From contig CAZJLO010000081.1 of the NCBI GenBank assembly GCA_964547105.1, positions 1-5,903 of the forward strand: 5,903 bases of DNA, read 5' to 3'. This document shows, piece after piece, positions 4,893 to 5,903 of this stretch. The DNA comes from RXOA01 sp964547105. Lineage in GTDB: Bacteria; Bipolaricaulota; Bipolaricaulia; UBA7950; UBA9294. Every line of letters begins with the position of its first letter. Position 1 is the first letter of the stretch. Below the pieces are notes generated by a model that had not been told where the DNA came from, did no database searches, and saw only the letters and a program-made list of their open reading frames with translations. The position numbers and the translations under genes were made by a program.

Positions 4893-5795
4893 ATGCCGGC
4901 CGTAGACGTCATCGATGTTGTCAAGGCATACAAGGAGAAGGTCGCTGTCGATGGCCTTTCCTTCTCCGTCGAGAAGGGCGAAGTGTTCGGACTCATCGGC
5001 CCCAACGGCGCCGGCAAGACGACCACCCTTCGGATGATGATGGACATCATCCAGCCCGACAGCGGGCGGGTCAGCCTCTTTGGTGAGACCCCGAGCCAGG
5101 CGACGAAGGGCCGGCTCGGATACCTGCCCGAAGAGCGGGGGCTGTACAAGAAGCTCTCCGTCATCGAAACGATCTTCTATCTCGCCTCCCTCAAGGGCAT
5201 GGACCCCCGAACGATCGAGCCGGAAGCGGATGCATGGCTTGGACGGACGGGGATGCTCGCCAGCAAGAGGAAGAAGGTGGAAGAGCTCAGCAAGGGTATG
5301 TCGCAGATCATTCAGCTGATCGTCACCATCGTGCACGATCCCGAACTGGTCATCCTCGATGAGCCGTTCACCGGCCTCGACCCGGTGAACACCGAGCGGG
5401 TCAAGCAGCTCCTTCTCGACCTTCGCGAGCGGGGCAAGGCGGTGATCCTCAGCACCCACCAGATGAATCAAGTGGAGGCGGTGTGCGACCGCATCCTCAT
5501 GGTGAACGACGGGCGGTCCGTGCTCTACGGAGCGCTCGACGAGATCCGCGCACAGCACCGGGGGCACGCCGTGCTCGTCGACTCACCTGCTGAGATCCCG
5601 CAGGTAGCGGGCGTTATCGAGCGGCGCAGACACAAACATTACGTGGAACTGGTGCTCGATCCGGCATCGCCGCCCCAGGAAACGCTAGAGGCGTTGGGGA
5701 AGACGGGGATCGCGATTGAGCGTTTCGAAGTCGCCACGCCGTCGCTGCATGAGATTTTCATCGAGACGGTCGGAGGTGATGCGAATGTCGAGTAG
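4893..5795 (+). CDS. ABC-2 type exporter ATP-binding protein (NatA-like)
   Basis: This 300-residue cytoplasmic ATPase powers the membrane permease encoded next to it. Motifs in order: Walker A GPNGAGKTT (36-44), the Q-loop region YLPEERGLYKKLSV (77-90) with Glu in place of the usual Gln as is typical for NatA/YhaQ-type proteins, signature LSKGMSQ (132-138), Walker B LVILDEP (152-158) with Glu157, D-loop GLDP (161-164) and switch His189 in STHQM. A C-terminal domain of about 90 residues follows, matching the usual length of about 300. The LSKGM signature and YLPEERG motif place it in the sodium/drug-export (NatA, CcmA) branch, but the substrate is unknown. The ATG at 4887 is rejected because the GGGAGG site would abut it. 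The stop overlaps the permease start by 11 bp, implying translational coupling. A promoter in the upstream spacer was not identified. Confidence 0.92.
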   Translation: MPAVDVIDVVKAYKEKVAVDGLSFSVEKGEVFGLIGPNGAGKTTTLRMMMDIIQPDSGRVSLFGETPSQATKGRLGYLPEERGLYKKLSVIETIFYLASLKGMDPRTIEPEADAWLGRTGMLASKRKKVEELSKGMSQIIQLIVTIVHDPELVILDEPFTGLDPVNTERVKQLLLDLRERGKAVILSTHQMNQVEAVCDRILMVNDGRSVLYGALDEIRAQHRGHAVLVDSPAEIPQVAGVIERRRHKHYVELVLDPASPPQETLEALGKTGIAIERFEVATPSLHEIFIETVGGDANVE

Positions 5796-5903
5796 AACCA
5801 TGCGGATCCTTCGACACGAATTCCTGTACACGGTCAGGAAGAAGGGCTTCATCATCCTCACGCTGGCCGTCCCGGTGATTGTGCTTCTGTCAATCGGCGT
5901 GTT
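5785..5903 (+). CDS. ABC-2 type exporter permease (NatB-like), N-terminal fragment
   Basis: The frame from ATG 5785 stays open to the window end and gives 39 complete codons: MSSRTMRILRHEFLYTVRKK then GFIILTLAVPVIVLLSIGV. A short basic cytoplasmic segment with RHEF-Y-VRKKGF followed by a hydrophobic first membrane helix is typical of NatB/ABC-2 permease subunits, which form the membrane channel partnered by the ATPase just upstream. GGAGGTG (5772-5778) is six bases before the start, and the gene overlaps the ATPase by 11 bp. The rest of the protein lies outside the window, so substrate class and the number of membrane segments cannot be judged. Confidence 0.85.
   Translation, partial: MSSRTMRILRHEFLYTVRKKGFIILTLAVPVIVLLSIGV

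Overview
The window is GC-rich bacterial DNA with ordinary bacterial gene structure: strong Shine-Dalgarno sites, short 5' spacers and one overlapping ABC-transporter gene pair. Nothing in it fixes the phylum. The families present (tandem-GNAT acetyltransferase, APH-type kinase, Rcp1-like receiver, MgtC/SapB, small secreted protein, NatA/NatB-type ABC exporter) occur in many environmental bacteria, and an uncultivated environmental lineage is only a guess.

Layout. Bases 1-953 hold the 3' part of a tandem GNAT acetyltransferase gene. It is followed 36 bp later by an APH/choline-kinase-fold phosphotransferase gene (990-2012). A gene-free stretch (2013-2426) contains a decayed REP-like palindrome and a frameshifted copy of the 3' end of the GNAT gene. 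Next come a single-domain receiver protein that lacks its phospho-acceptor Asp (2427-2891) and a short MgtC/SapB membrane protein (3076-3528). A second gene-free stretch (3529-3921) has a structured 60-bp inverted repeat, a third copy of the GNAT gene tail, and a strong hairpin between convergent genes. On the minus strand, 4425-3922 encodes a small secreted protein of an unnamed beta-rich family. A long divergent spacer (4426-4892) carries an intact REP-like palindrome. The window ends with an ABC-2 type exporter: the ATPase (4893-5795) and the first 39 codons of its permease (5785 onward), overlapping by 11 bp.

How the genes relate. Only the ABC ATPase/permease pair is clearly one operon. 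The GNAT and kinase genes are close enough to be co-transcribed, but no shared pathway can be read from sequence. The receiver and MgtC genes are co-directional with a 184-bp structured spacer.

The most unusual feature is that the last ~150-190 bp of the GNAT gene recurs twice downstream in the same orientation, each time after unrelated genes (kinase, then receiver+mgtC). The copies lack the 5' part of the gene. This looks like gene-tail direct repeats left by repeated integration or recombination at the 3' end of a GNAT gene, or like a dispersed repeat family built on a GNAT tail. No integrase or transposase lies in the window, so the mechanism is inference.
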